A stretch of 64,000 nt of DNA, taken from NCBI GenBank assembly GCA_963745775.1, contig CAVUYY010000013.1, positions 124,001 to 188,000 of the forward strand, in the 5' to 3' direction. The notes below the pieces were generated by a model. The model saw nothing but the letters and a program-made list of their open reading frames with translations, did no database searches and had not been told where the DNA came from. This document shows positions 54,395 through 63,404 of the stretch, piece by piece. The stretch's first letter is position 1, and each line of letters starts with the position of its first letter. The stretch is from Gaiellasilicea sp963745775. GTDB lineage: Bacteria > Actinomycetota > Thermoleophilia > Gaiellales > Gaiellaceae. Made by a program: the position numbers and the translations under genes.

Positions 54395-55222
54395 CTAGGC
54401 GCGGTCGGCGGCGGCGACCCAGGCTCGGCCCGGCAGGCTGATTCCGTCGGCGTTCGCGTACGGCTCGAGCGCCTCCGCGACTGCTCGCTCGAACCGCTCG
54501 CGCTCGGGCTTCGTCAGCCGCTCGAGCGTGGTGCGAAACATCGACGAGAGATCTCTCGTCACCTCCCAGTACTGCGCCGGCGACGCGTAGCGCATCTCGA
54601 CCTCGACGCTCTCGAGCCGCGGCTGGTCGAAGCCGGACGACGCGAGCAGCGAGCGCAGCCGGTCGGGATCGCCGAGCCGAAACGGGCCGGGCGCGTCCGG
54701 TTCCGACGGCTCCGCGAGGCCGAGCTGCAGCATCGTCCGGCCGATCGTCGAGCCCCACGGGTTCTCGGGCGCCGTCGCCCACACGGCGAACGCGAGCCGC
54801 CCGCCCGGTCGCAGTACCCGACACGCCTCCGCGAAGCCGGCCGAGACGTCGGGGACGAGCATCAGCGCGAAGCGCGCCACGACCCGGTCGAACGACCCGT
54901 CGTCGAAGTCGGTCGACTCCGCGTTCGCGACCGCGAACGTCAGGTTCTCCGCTCGGCCGATCCGCTCCTCGGCCGCTTGGAGCATCCCCGGCGAGTTGTC
55001 GGTCAGCACCACCTCGCCGCCGTCGCCGACGACCGGCAGCAGCAGCTCGCCGACCTCGCCGAGCCCGGCCCCGAGCTCGAGGATCCGCTCGCCCGGCCGG
55101 GCGTCGAGGAGCTCGAGCAGCCGCTCGGTCACGGGGCGGCTCGCCTGCGCCAGCCGCTCGTGCTGCCGCGTCCAGCCCGGCGCGGAGCCGTCCCAGGCAG
55201 CCGCGCTCTCGTGCGCGCTTAT
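54395..55222 (-). CDS. SAM-dependent methyltransferase (class I)
   Basis: 275 residues. Motif I ILELGAGLGEVGELLLPV, the acidic strand VVLTDNSPGML, FDRVVARFALMLVPDV and the post-motif RVLRPGGRLAFAVWATA define a Methyltransf_11/25-type enzyme; the substrate is unknown. No ATG, GTG or TTG precedes the first conserved residues (AHESAAAWDGSAPGW). The frame opens at ATA (55222) exactly where an ATGA overlap with the oxidoreductase stop would be expected; the sequence reads ATAA, so either the start is ATA or one base is wrong. It is coupled to the oxidoreductase gene. Confidence 0.8.
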   Translation of the reverse strand: MSAHESAAAWDGSAPGWTRQHERLAQASRPVTERLLELLDARPGERILELGAGLGEVGELLLPVVGDGGEVVLTDNSPGMLQAAEERIGRAENLTFAVANAESTDFDDGSFDRVVARFALMLVPDVSAGFAEACRVLRPGGRLAFAVWATAPENPWGSTIGRTMLQLGLAEPSEPDAPGPFRLGDPDRLRSLLASSGFDQPRLESVEVEMRYASPAQYWEVTRDLSSMFRTTLERLTKPERERFERAVAEALEPYANADGISLPGRAWVAAADRA

Positions 55223-56241
55223 GCCGCGACCCCAGCGGAGAACTGGGGCAGGATGTCCTTCCCGTACGCCTCGAGCGTCTCCTCCTGGCCGTGGGTCATC
55301 AGGTAGATGTTGAACTGGTCGACGCCGATCGACTCGAGCTCCCTCAGCTTCTCGGTCGCCTGCTCGGAGTTGCCGAGCACGCAGAAGCGGTCGCAGATCT
55401 CGTCGGTCACGAACTCGCCGTGCTTCGCGCCGACGCGGGAGTGCTCGCTGTAGTCGTAGAACTTCCGCGCCTCGACGTAGTCGGTGAGCACCTTCGGGAC
55501 GACGGAGCCGTCGGTGCCGTAGCGGTCGATCAGGTCCTGGACGTGGTTCGAGACCATCGCCGGGAACCAGCGCACCTGCTCGCGCGCGTCGGCGAGGTCG
55601 TCCGAGATGTGGCTCGGCGCGCTGACGATGCACTTGAGCGCGGCGGGATCGCGCCCTGCCTCGGTCGCCGCTTTCCGGGCCGTGTCCATGATCCACTGGA
55701 TGATGTCCGGGTCGGCGAGCTGGATGATCACGCCGTCGCCTTGCCGCCCCGCCACCGCGAGCGCCTTCGGCCCGTAGCCCGCGACGTGCATCTCGATCTC
55801 GGGAAGCTCCGGGCGAACCCACTTGAGCTGGAGCTCCTTCTCGTTCCAGGTCACCTCCCGGCCGTTCATGAACGGCTTGATCATCTGCAGCGCTTCCTCG
55901 AAGTCGGCGACCTTCATCGGCTTGCGGCCCACGAAGCGGACGGCCGAGTCGCCCCGTCCGATCCCCATGATCATCCGGCCGTTCGAGATGTCCTGGAGGG
56001 TGGCGTAGGCGCTCGCGAGCACCGTCGGGTCGCGCGTCGCCGGGTTCGTGACCATGTGGCCGAGCTTGATCGTCGAGGTCTGGTCCGCCAGGAGCGCCAT
56101 CACCGGCATCGACTCCTGCCAGAGCACGTGCGAGTCGTAGGTCCAGCCGTACTCGAAGCCGTGGGACTCGGCGAGCTTCGTCAGCTCGATCAGGCGCGAA
56201 TAGGGCGGATCGGGCAGGACGGTGACGCCGAAGCTGAGCAT
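55219..56241 (-). CDS. Luciferase-like F420-dependent oxidoreductase
   Basis: 340 residues from the ATG at 56241, preceded by GGAGAG. It has the TIM-barrel LLM pattern: SFGVTVLPDPPYSRLIELTK, GFEYGWTYDSHVLWQE, IKLGHMVTNPATRDPTVLA, NGRMIMGIGRGDSAVRF and HVAGYGPKALAVAGRQGDG. It resembles the LLM subfamily often found beside hydantoinase genes and assigned to F420 by annotation. The reaction is not known. Here a hydantoinase/dihydropyrimidinase and an importer lie 3-8 kb away. Confidence 0.85.
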   Translation of the reverse strand: MLSFGVTVLPDPPYSRLIELTKLAESHGFEYGWTYDSHVLWQESMPVMALLADQTSTIKLGHMVTNPATRDPTVLASAYATLQDISNGRMIMGIGRGDSAVRFVGRKPMKVADFEEALQMIKPFMNGREVTWNEKELQLKWVRPELPEIEMHVAGYGPKALAVAGRQGDGVIIQLADPDIIQWIMDTARKAATEAGRDPAALKCIVSAPSHISDDLADAREQVRWFPAMVSNHVQDLIDRYGTDGSVVPKVLTDYVEARKFYDYSEHSRVGAKHGEFVTDEICDRFCVLGNSEQATEKLRELESIGVDQFNIYLMTHGQEETLEAYGKDILPQFSAGVAA

Positions 56242-56297
56242 GGGCTCTCCAAGGAGGTAGGGGAGGGAAAGCGGCATTCTCCCCCGAATCGGGCCGG

Positions 56298-56745
56298 GTG
56301 GCAACGTGGCCCTACTACCTCTTCGCGGTCGTCGCGGGGGCGATGCTGCCGTTCCAGTTCGGGATCAACTCGGTGCTCGCGCGCTACGTCGACGGCTCGG
56401 CGCGAGCCTCGCTCGTCTCGTTCGCCGTCGGCACGCTCGCCCTCCTCGTCGCGGTGCTCGTCTTCTTCCGCGGCGCTCCTTCCATGCGAGCGCGTTGCCG
56501 AGGCGCCCTGGTGGGTCTGGGTCGGCGGCCTCCTTGGCGCCTTCTACGTGCTCGGGAGCGTCGTCACCGCGCCGAAGCTCGGCGCCGCGACGCTCGTGGC
56601 GCTGATCCTCGCCGGCCAGGCTGCGGCGTCGCTGACGGTCGACCACTTCGGCCTCGTCGGCTTCGAGGAGAACCCGGTCACGCCGGGTCGGCTGCTCGGG
56701 ATCGCCCTCGTCGCGGCGGGCGTCGTGCTCGTCCGCGTCTTCTGA
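56298..56745 (+). CDS. Small DMT-type permease (DUF606/YdcZ-like), one frameshift
   Basis: About 149 residues with four to five transmembrane helices. YYLFAVVAGAMLPFQFGINS and ASLVSFAVGTLALLVAVLVF, then, after a shift near 56485, WWVWVGGLLGAFYVLGSVV, KLGAATLVALILAGQAAASL and RLLGIALVAAGVVLVRVF. The length of 448 fits one extra base. DUF606 proteins are paired small transporters of unknown cargo. Divergent from the oxidoreductase gene. Confidence 0.8.
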
Positions 56746-57557
56746 AGCTTGTGTTGGAGCAACACAAGCTCGGCGCGTCGCCGGCGGGAGGCTGCGAAGA
56801 GCTGCGCCCACTGCTCGGCGTCGAGGTCACGCGGCTGAGCGTCGAGCGCAAAGCCGAGCGCGGGAGCCAGCCGCTTGAGCTGGAGCGGCGAGAGCGACGA
56901 GCGGAGAGCGCGGCGGATCGAGGTCTGCGAGGCGAAGGCAGAGGCGAGGAACTCCCAGTAGGCCGCGCCGAGCTCCGGCGGGACGAGCGGCCGCGGACGG
57001 CGTGTGAGCCGAAGCACCGCGGCATCGACGCTCGGCGGGGGCGAGAAGGCCGTTCGATGGAGGCGGCGGACGATCGAGACGTCGAACCAGGCGCGCCAGT
57101 GGCTCGAGCGCAGCGTCGCGGGCCAGACGGCGGCGTGCTTCGATGCGAACTCCCACTGGACGATCACATCCGCTCGGCTCAACGGGAGCAGAGGATCGCG
57201 GAGCAGTCCGGCGAGGATCGCTCCGGATGCGGCGAACGGCAGGTTGGCCACGACCGCGAACGGCTCCCGTGGCCAGCAGTACGAGGCAGCGTCCCCGTCG
57301 ACCACCGTCAGGGACGTGAACCGATCGAAGCGCCTGCGCAGCCGAGCGGCCAGCGTGGGATCGCGTTCGATCACGAGAACCGTGGCGCCGGTGCGGACGA
57401 GCGCGTGCGTGAGGACGCCGGTACCTCCACCGACCTCCACGATCAGGTCGCCGCGAGCAACCTCGGCCTGCCCGACGATGTCGGCTGCGAGCCGGCTACT
57501 GCGGAGGAAGTGCTGGCCGACCGCTCCCCGCTGAGGGGGTCGCTGCCGGACGGACAC
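56544..57557 (-). CDS. Erm-like 23S rRNA (adenine-N6) methyltransferase
   Basis: The N-terminus is GQHFLRSSRLAADIV, then SAM motif I IVEVGGGTGVLTHALV, motif IV NLPFAASGAI (the N-L/I-P-F/Y of adenine methyltransferases) and DVIVQWEFASKHAAVW. The VQWE block and NLPF favour Erm over KsgA. Erm dimethylates A2058 of 23S rRNA and gives macrolide-lincosamide-streptogramin B resistance. Similarity ends near residue 260 (WAQLFAASRRR); the remaining codons are antisense to the DMT gene and probably not real, so the true 3' end is nearer 56760. Confidence 0.8.
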   Translation of the reverse strand: MSVRQRPPQRGAVGQHFLRSSRLAADIVGQAEVARGDLIVEVGGGTGVLTHALVRTGATVLVIERDPTLAARLRRRFDRFTSLTVVDGDAASYCWPREPFAVVANLPFAASGAILAGLLRDPLLPLSRADVIVQWEFASKHAAVWPATLRSSHWRAWFDVSIVRRLHRTAFSPPPSVDAAVLRLTRRPRPLVPPELGAAYWEFLASAFASQTSIRRALRSSLSPLQLKRLAPALGFALDAQPRDLDAEQWAQLFAASRRRRAELVLLQHKLQKTRTSTTPAATRAIPSSRPGVTGFSSKPTRPKWSTVSDAAAWPARISATSVAAPSFGAVTTLPST

Positions 57558-57588
57558 GGAACGTCACCATCGCCATCGTCCGGAGAGC

Positions 57589-58249
57589 CTAGTCGAGCCC
57601 GAGCGCACGCCGCACCTGCGGATCGGCCAGCGACTCGCCGACGAGGTCGGCGCCGTCGAGGACGACGCCCGGGAAGGAGGGAATCCCGATCACGAACATG
57701 CCGGCCGCGCGCGCCGACGCCACGCCGGTCGGAGAGTCCTCGAGCCCGATCGACCGAGACGGCTCGGCGCCGAGGAGCTCGCACGCGCGGAGGTAGACAT
57801 CCGGCGAGGGCTTCGGCTCCGCGACCTGGTCGCCGGTGACGACGACCTCGAAGTGACGCGCCATCCCCGCGCACGCGAGCGCGCCGTGAACGAGCCGGCC
57901 GGGCGTGTTCGAGGCAACGGCGATCGGCACGCGCGGCTTCAGCTCGAGCACGAGCGCTTCGGCACCGGGAAGCGCCGTCGCCTCCTCGAGCAGCCGCCGT
58001 TCGACTAGGTCGAGCAGCTCGAGCCCGAGCGGCTCAGCGCGTCCGGGCTGGTCGAGCAGGCGCGCCAGGATCTGCGAGCCGTCGTAGTAGCGACGTCCCG
58101 ATCAGAGCCCGCTTCTCCTCGTCGCCGAAAGCCTTGCCGTAGCGGTCGAAGAGCTCCTCCTCGGCGCGCGTCCAGCACGACTCGGTCTCGAGCAGGAGCC
58201 CGTCGCAGTCGAAGACGACCGCCGCCGGCGGTGAGGGCGGTCGAGTCAG
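57589..58249 (-). CDS. HAD-superfamily phosphatase (beta-phosphoglucomutase-like), frameshifted
   Basis: Motif I is VVFDCDGLLLETE, motif II VASNTP, motif III KPSPDVYLRA and motif IV GLEDSPTGVASARAAGM, a complete set for the DhaA/beta-PGM-like HAD subfamily with a helical cap (RAEEELFDRYGKAFG). One shift near 58090 separates the cap N-terminus from the rest. The frame has no ordinary start codon; CTG at 58249 is the only candidate near the expected position. Substrate unknown. Confidence 0.75.
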
Positions 58250-58262
58250 CTCTTCGCGAGCC

Positions 58263-59515
58263 CTATTGATCTGTCAGCCAGGCGATCGTCTTCGACGCCA
58301 GCCTGTCGAGTGCCTGAACGGCAAGCTCGAGATGCTCGTGCCTCGTGTCCTCGAGCTTCGTGTGCGAGAGGCCGCGCAGGCTCTGGACGAAGAGCATCAC
58401 CGTCGGCACGCCCGCGCGCGAGACCTCGGCGGCGTCGTGCAGGGGGCCGGAAGGAAGCCGGTGCGACTCGCCGGCGACCTCGCGGATCGACTCGTCGCAG
58501 AGGTCGATCAGCGTGCGGGTCGAAGAGGATCGGCTCGATCTGCCAGATCCGCTCCGTCTCGACCTCGAGCCGTTCTTCTGCGGCGAAGCGCTCGCACGCC
58601 TCGCGCGTCTGCTCCCACATCGAGGCGAGCTTGCCGGCGTCGAGATGGCGCAGGTCGAGCAGCTGCTCGGCGGTCTCGACGACCGAGGTGACGATCCCCG
58701 GCCTGCAGACGACGCCGCCGCTCGTCAGCACCGCGCCGCCGCCGACCCGCTTGGCGATCTCGCGCAGCTCGAGCGCGAGCTTCGCCGCTCCCGCGAGCGC
58801 GTCGCGGCGCTGGTCCATCGGCGTCGAGCCGGCGTGCGCGGCCTGGCCGCGCCAGGTGATCCGGTGGCGCTCGACCCCGAACGTCCCGAGCACCGCGCCG
58901 AGCGGCAGCCCGAGAGCCTCGAGCACGGGGCCTTGCTCGATGTGCAGCTCCAGATAGGCGGCCGCGCTCTCGAGCTGCGACCGGGCCTCGAGCGCCCGGT
59001 CGAGCTCGACGCCGTATTCGCGCAGCGCGTCCGGAAGCGCCACGCCGTCGCGGTCGCTCAGCTCGCGCAGCTCGTCCTGGTCGGCCATCGATCCCGCCGC
59101 CGCCGAGGAGCCGAAGAGCGAGCGCCCGAAGCGGGCGCCCTCCTCGTCGGCCCAGTTGACGAGCCGGACGGTCACGGGCGGCGTCCCCTCGCCGGCGATC
59201 CGGCGGAGCACCTCGACCGCCGCGACGAGGTTCAGACAGCCGTCGAGCCAGCCGCCGTTCGGGACCGAGTCGATGTGGCCGCCGAGCAGCAGCGCCCGAT
59301 CCGAGTCGCCGCGCAGCGTCCACCAGCGGTTGCCGGCCTCGTCCACCTCGGCCTCGAGCGGCAGCCCCTCGAGCTTCGCACCGAGCCACTCCTGGGCCTG
59401 CGCCCACGTCGGCGTCCAGGCGACGCGCTGCGCGCCGTCCTCGTCGCCGGTGAGCTCGCGGAGCTCGAGCAACTCCGCGACCGTCCGGGAGGGCTGAGCG
59501 GCACGCGGCGAGCAT
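58263..59515 (-). CDS. M20-family N-carbamoyl-amino-acid hydrolase/ureidopropionase type (frameshifted)
   Basis: Removes the carbamoyl group from ring-opened hydantoins or pyrimidines, giving an amino acid, CO2 and ammonia. Metal motifs LLGGHIDSVPNGGWLDG and VNWADEEGARFGRS, then YLELHIEQGPVLEA and the dimerisation lid are those of the AllC/HyuC/AtzC branch. After a shift near 58516 the C-terminus reads ESHRLPSGPLHDAAEVSRAG (the last metal His) and ends at TAG 58263. The ATG at 59515 is out of frame with TVAELLELRELTGD, so another base is wrong near 59500. Confidence 0.85.
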
Positions 59516-59570
59516 ACCGTCGGCAGTTCCCCGGTCGAGCCTCGGGTTCGCCGTGTGGTAAGCAGTAGCG

Positions 59571-60460
59571 GTGGCGAGTGCAGCGGTCGTTCAGCGCGTC
59601 GAGCCGCGCAGCAACCCGGTCGGCCCGGCCCTCCGCAGCGCGGGCCTCTCGTTCCTCGTCCTGCCGTTCTCTGCGCCGCTCTGGGAGGCGTACAAATGGG
59701 TCGGCGAGCGCCTGGAGACGCTGGCCCTTCCCGGTGAACGAGCGGACGATGCCGCACGTCTACGACATGGTCGGCCAGCTCTTCGAGCCTTCCCGTCGCA
59801 ACGGGCCGCTCCTGATCGACGTGCTGCTCGACGCGGCAGCATTCACGGCGAAGGAGGCCGCGGTCGGCTTCGCGCTCGGCGCCATCGCCGGCTTCGCTGA
59901 TCGCGGTCGTGCTCTCGCAGTCGCGCCTGCTCCAGCGCGGCTTCCTGCCGTACATCGTCGCCTCGCAGACCGTGCCGATCCTGGCGATCGCGCCGATGGT
60001 CGTCGTCTGGGTGAATCCGAAGCTGCCGGGCGTTTGCCGGGTGGGGCGCCGTTGCGGTCATCTCCGCCTACCTGACCTTCTTCCCGGTCACGATCAACAC
60101 GCTGCGCGGGCTGCAGTCAGCCGATCCGCGGGCGGTCGAGCTGATGCACTCGTATGCGGCGAGCCGCCGTGGAGATGCTCTGGAAGCTGCGCGTGCCCGG
60201 CTTCGTTTCCGTTCCTCTTCACCGCCCTGAAGATCGCGGCGACCGCGGGCGTCGTCGGCGCGATCATCGGCGAGCTGCCCTCATCGATCCAGGACGGGCT
60301 CGGCGGGGCGATCCTCAACTTCAACCAGTACTACGTCAGCTCGACCGCCGAGCCTCTGGGCGACGAACATCATCGCGGCGGCGCTCGGGATCTCTTCTTC
60401 GCGGTCGTCGCTCTCGCCGAGAAGCTGCTCGTCCGCCGGGCCCCGGAGAACGTCGCATGA
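59571..60460 (+). CDS. ABC transporter permease 1 (NitT/TauT-like), many frameshifts
   Basis: Restored pieces in order: SAGLSFLVLPFSAPLWEAYK, FTAKEAAVGFALGAIAGF, SRLLQRGFLPYIVASQTVPI, LAIAPMVVVWVNPKLPG, VAVISAYLTFFPVTINTLRG, LFTALKIAATAGVVGAIIGE and FFAVVALAEKLLVRR. This is the BPD_transp_1 fold with its EAA loop (VELMHSYAAS). At least five one-base shifts break it. The GTG at 59571 starts the importer operon, and the stop overlaps the ATPase (ATGA). Confidence 0.8.
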
Positions 60461-61323
60461 GCGTCCAGCCGAGCCCAGGCGCCGTCTCGGTAACGTCGCC
60501 GTGCGACGTCTCGAAGCACTTCGAGCAGGGCGGCAACGTGCGGCGCTCGCAGGACGATCGACCTCGACGTCCGGCGCGGCGAGTTCGTCTCCCTGATCGG
60601 CCCGTCCGGGCTGCGGCAAGTCGACCCTGCTCCGGATCATCGCCGACCTGATCCAGCCGACCGAGGGCACCGTGCACGTGAACGGCAAGACCGGCGCACC
60701 AGGCCCGGATCGACCGCGACTACGGAATCGTCTTCCAGGACGCCGTCCTCTTCGACTGGCGCACTGTCGCCAAGAACATCTCGCTTCCGCTCGAGCTGGC
60801 CGGCTGGAACCGCCGCCGGCGCGACGCGCGCGTCCGCGAGATGCTCGAGCTCGTCGAGCTGACGGGCTTCGAGAACCACCATCCGTGGCAGCTCTCGGGC
60901 GGGATGCAGCAGCGCGTCTCGATCGCGCGCGCGCTCTCGTTCTCGCCGGCGCTGCTTCTGATGGACGAGCCGTTCGGGGCGCTCGACGAGATGACGCGGG
61001 AGCGGCTGAACATCGAGCTCCTTCGGATCTGGGAGGCCGATCTGCGGGCTCGACCGTCGTCTTCGTGACCCACTCGATCGCCGAGGCGGTCTTCCTCTCG
61101 ACTCGCGTCGTCGTCATGTCGGCCCGGCCCGGCCGGATCGCCGGGATCGTCGAGATCGACCTGCCGCAGCCGCGCGCGCGCCGAGACGCGTGAGAGCCGC
61201 GCTTCTTCGAGCTCATCACCGAGGTGCGGCGAGCTCCTCCGCAAGGGCCCGCCGACGAGGCGATCGAGGGCACACCGATGCGCCGCTTACGTGGCCGAGG
61301 AGGGCATTGAGGAGGGATCGTGA
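60457..61323 (+). CDS. ABC transporter ATPase (NitT/TauT-like), many frameshifts
   Basis: LDVRRGEFVSLIGPSG-CGKSTLLRIIADLI (Walker A interrupted by one extra base near 60610), Q-loop YGIVFQDAVLFDWRT, signature QLSGGMQQRVSIARALSF, Walker B LLLMDEPFGALDEMT and H-loop VVFVTHSIAEAVFLS are all present across frames. The tail restored in a further frame (AYVAEEGIEEGS) ends in a TGA that overlaps the next permease as GTGA. Energises uptake together with the flanking permeases. Confidence 0.82.
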
Positions 61324-62134
61324 GTCGGTCGGCGTCGCCGGGCCGCACGCTCGGCCGCCGCGTTGGCCGAAGGCTGACGGACTGGCTCCCGCGGCGGTCG
61401 TGCTCGTCGGTGGGATCCTGCTCGGCTGGGGCTCGTGTCGCGCTCTTCGACGTCCAGCGCTTCCTGTTGCCCGAAGCCGTCCGCGATCCTGGACACCCTC
61501 TGGGAGCGGCGCGACGACGCTCTTCGCCGCCGGCTGGTACACCTTCTCGGAGGCGTTCGGCGGCTTCGTCGTGGGCTGCTCGGCCGGCGGTCGCTCGCCG
61601 CGATCGTACTGGCCCGCTTCCGCCGCCTCGCCCGCGCGCTGCTGCCGTTCGCATCGCCGCGAACGCGGTTCCGATCATCGCCTTCGCTCCGATCGCGAAC
61701 CAGTGGTTCGGCCCACTCGAGAAGACGTCGAAGATGGCGATCGCGGCGATTCTCGTGCTTCTTCCCGGTGCTGGTGAACACGCTGCGCGGCCTCACCTCG
61801 GTGCGCCCCTCGTCGATCGAGCTCATGCGCTCGTACGCGGCCGGCGAGGTGCAGATCTTCCGCCGGGTACGGATGCCGAACGCGCTTCCGTACATCTTTT
61901 CCTCGCTGAAGGTGGCGACCGTGCTCGCGATGATCGGCGCGATCGTGGGCGAGTACTTCCTCAGCTCGCAAGAGCTCGCTCGGCTTCCAGATCAGGAACT
62001 CGGCGGCGCTCTTCCAGTTCGAGGTCGCCTGGGCGGCGATCGTCGTCGCGAGCGTGCTCGGGATCCTCTTCTACGCATCGGTCGCGCTCGTCGAGCGGAC
62101 TGACGATGAGCTGGCACCCGTCGACGCGACGTGA
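61320..62134 (+). CDS. ABC transporter permease 2 (NitT/TauT-like), many frameshifts
   Basis: A second BPD_transp_1 permease: FDVQRFLLPKPSAILDTLWE-like start, WYTFSEAFGGFVVG, RLARALLPF, NAVPIIAFAPIANQWFG, LTSVRPSSIELMRSYAAG (EAA loop), ALPYIFSSLKVATVLAMIGA and FEVAWAAIVVASVLGI. A two-permease importer fits the riboflavin/pyrimidine/hydantoin-type NMT1 systems. It ends in TGA at 62132-62134. Confidence 0.8.
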
Positions 62135-62215
62135 ATGACGTCGACCGGCATGAGATGGTGCGCACAGAGATCGGGACGACCGAATAGAGAGCAACCACAT
62201 CGAAAGGAGGGTCTC

Positions 62216-63361
62216 ATGAGGGGACGGGCATGGCTCGTGCTTGCAGGGATCCTGGCCGCGCTGCTGCTCGTCGTGGCCGGCTGCGGCGGTGAACGACGAC
62301 GAGGCGGCGGACGACGGAGCGACCGAGGAGGCGTCGGCCGAGCCGGATCAGGTGACGCTGCAGCTCAAGTGGGTCACGCAGGCGCAGTTCGCCGGGTACT
62401 ACGCGGCGCTCGAGGAGGGCTACTACGCGGACGAGGATCTCGACGTCACGCTCAAGCCCGGCGGCCCGGACATCACACCCGAGCAGGTCGTGGCGAGCGG
62501 TCAGGCCGAGTTCGGGATCGACTGGCTGCCCGCGCTCCTCGCCGCGCGCGACCAGGGCGGCGATCTCGTCAACATCGCGCAGGTCTTCAACAAGAGCGGG
62601 ATGACCGAGTTGACGCGCAAGGACAGCGGGATCACCGACGTCGCCGGGATGCGCGGCAAGAAGGTCGGCGTCTGGTGCTGCGGGAACGAGAATCGAGCTC
62701 TACGCGGCGCTCGTCAAGAACGACATCGATCCGAAGTCGAAGGACGACGTCACGATCGTCAACCAGCCGTTCGACATGAACCTGTTCCTGAACGGCGACG
62801 TCGACGCTGCCGCGGCGATGACCTACAACGAGCTGGCGCAGGTGCTCGAGACCGAGAACCCGGACACCGGCGAGCTCTGGTCGCTCGACGACCTGAACGT
62901 GATCTCGATGGAGGACGCGGGGACTGCGATGCTCGAGGACGGGATCTTCGTCCAGGGCGAGTGGATCGCCGAGGAAGCCAACCAGGACATCGCCAGGCGG
63001 TTCCTGAAGGCGAGCTTCAAGGGCTGGGCCTTCTGTCGCGACAATCTAGGACGAGTGTCTCCAGCACGTGCTCGACAGCGGCCCGACGCTCGGCGAGGGA
63101 CACCAGCGGTGGCAGCTGAACGAGATCAACGCGATCACCTGGCCGAACGATGCCGGGATCGGGATCATGGAGGAGGCTGCGTTCCAGCGGACGGCCGACA
63201 TCGCCAAGCAGTTCGCGGTGATCAAGGCCGAGGCGTCGACCGAGGCCTATCGCACCGACCTCGCCGAGGCGGCCGTGGCCGAGCTCGAGGAGGAGGACGT
63301 GGACGTGAACGGCGCCGACTGGGAGAAGGAGACCGTCGAGGTGACGGCGGGTGGTGAGTAG
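62216..63361 (+). CDS. NMT1/THI5-like substrate-binding lipoprotein (about three frameshifts)
   Basis: Solute receptor of the importer. AAAGGAGG precedes the ATG. The signal peptide ends in the lipobox LVVAGC, a lipid anchor site. The NMT1 fold is clear: LQLKWVTQAQFAGYYAALEEG, DITPEQVVASGQAEFGIDWL and KKVGVWCCGNE, then NDVDAAAAMTYNEL-like GDVDAAAAMTYNEL. Shifts lie near 62287, 62692 and 63050. NMT1-type receptors bind pyrimidines, thiamine precursors or related heterocycles; the neighbouring amidohydrolases suggest a pyrimidine or hydantoin here (inference). Confidence 0.85.
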
Positions 63362-63404
63362 CGGAGTCGGCAAGTAGAGGTAACGACCGAGAAGGGAGAT
63401 CCGC

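Noticed and set aside
59571..63361. Decayed, pseudogenised importer operon
   Set aside because: All ABC motifs are preserved across frames, and overlaps between cistrons reappear after single-base corrections. True decay would also show missense and deletions.
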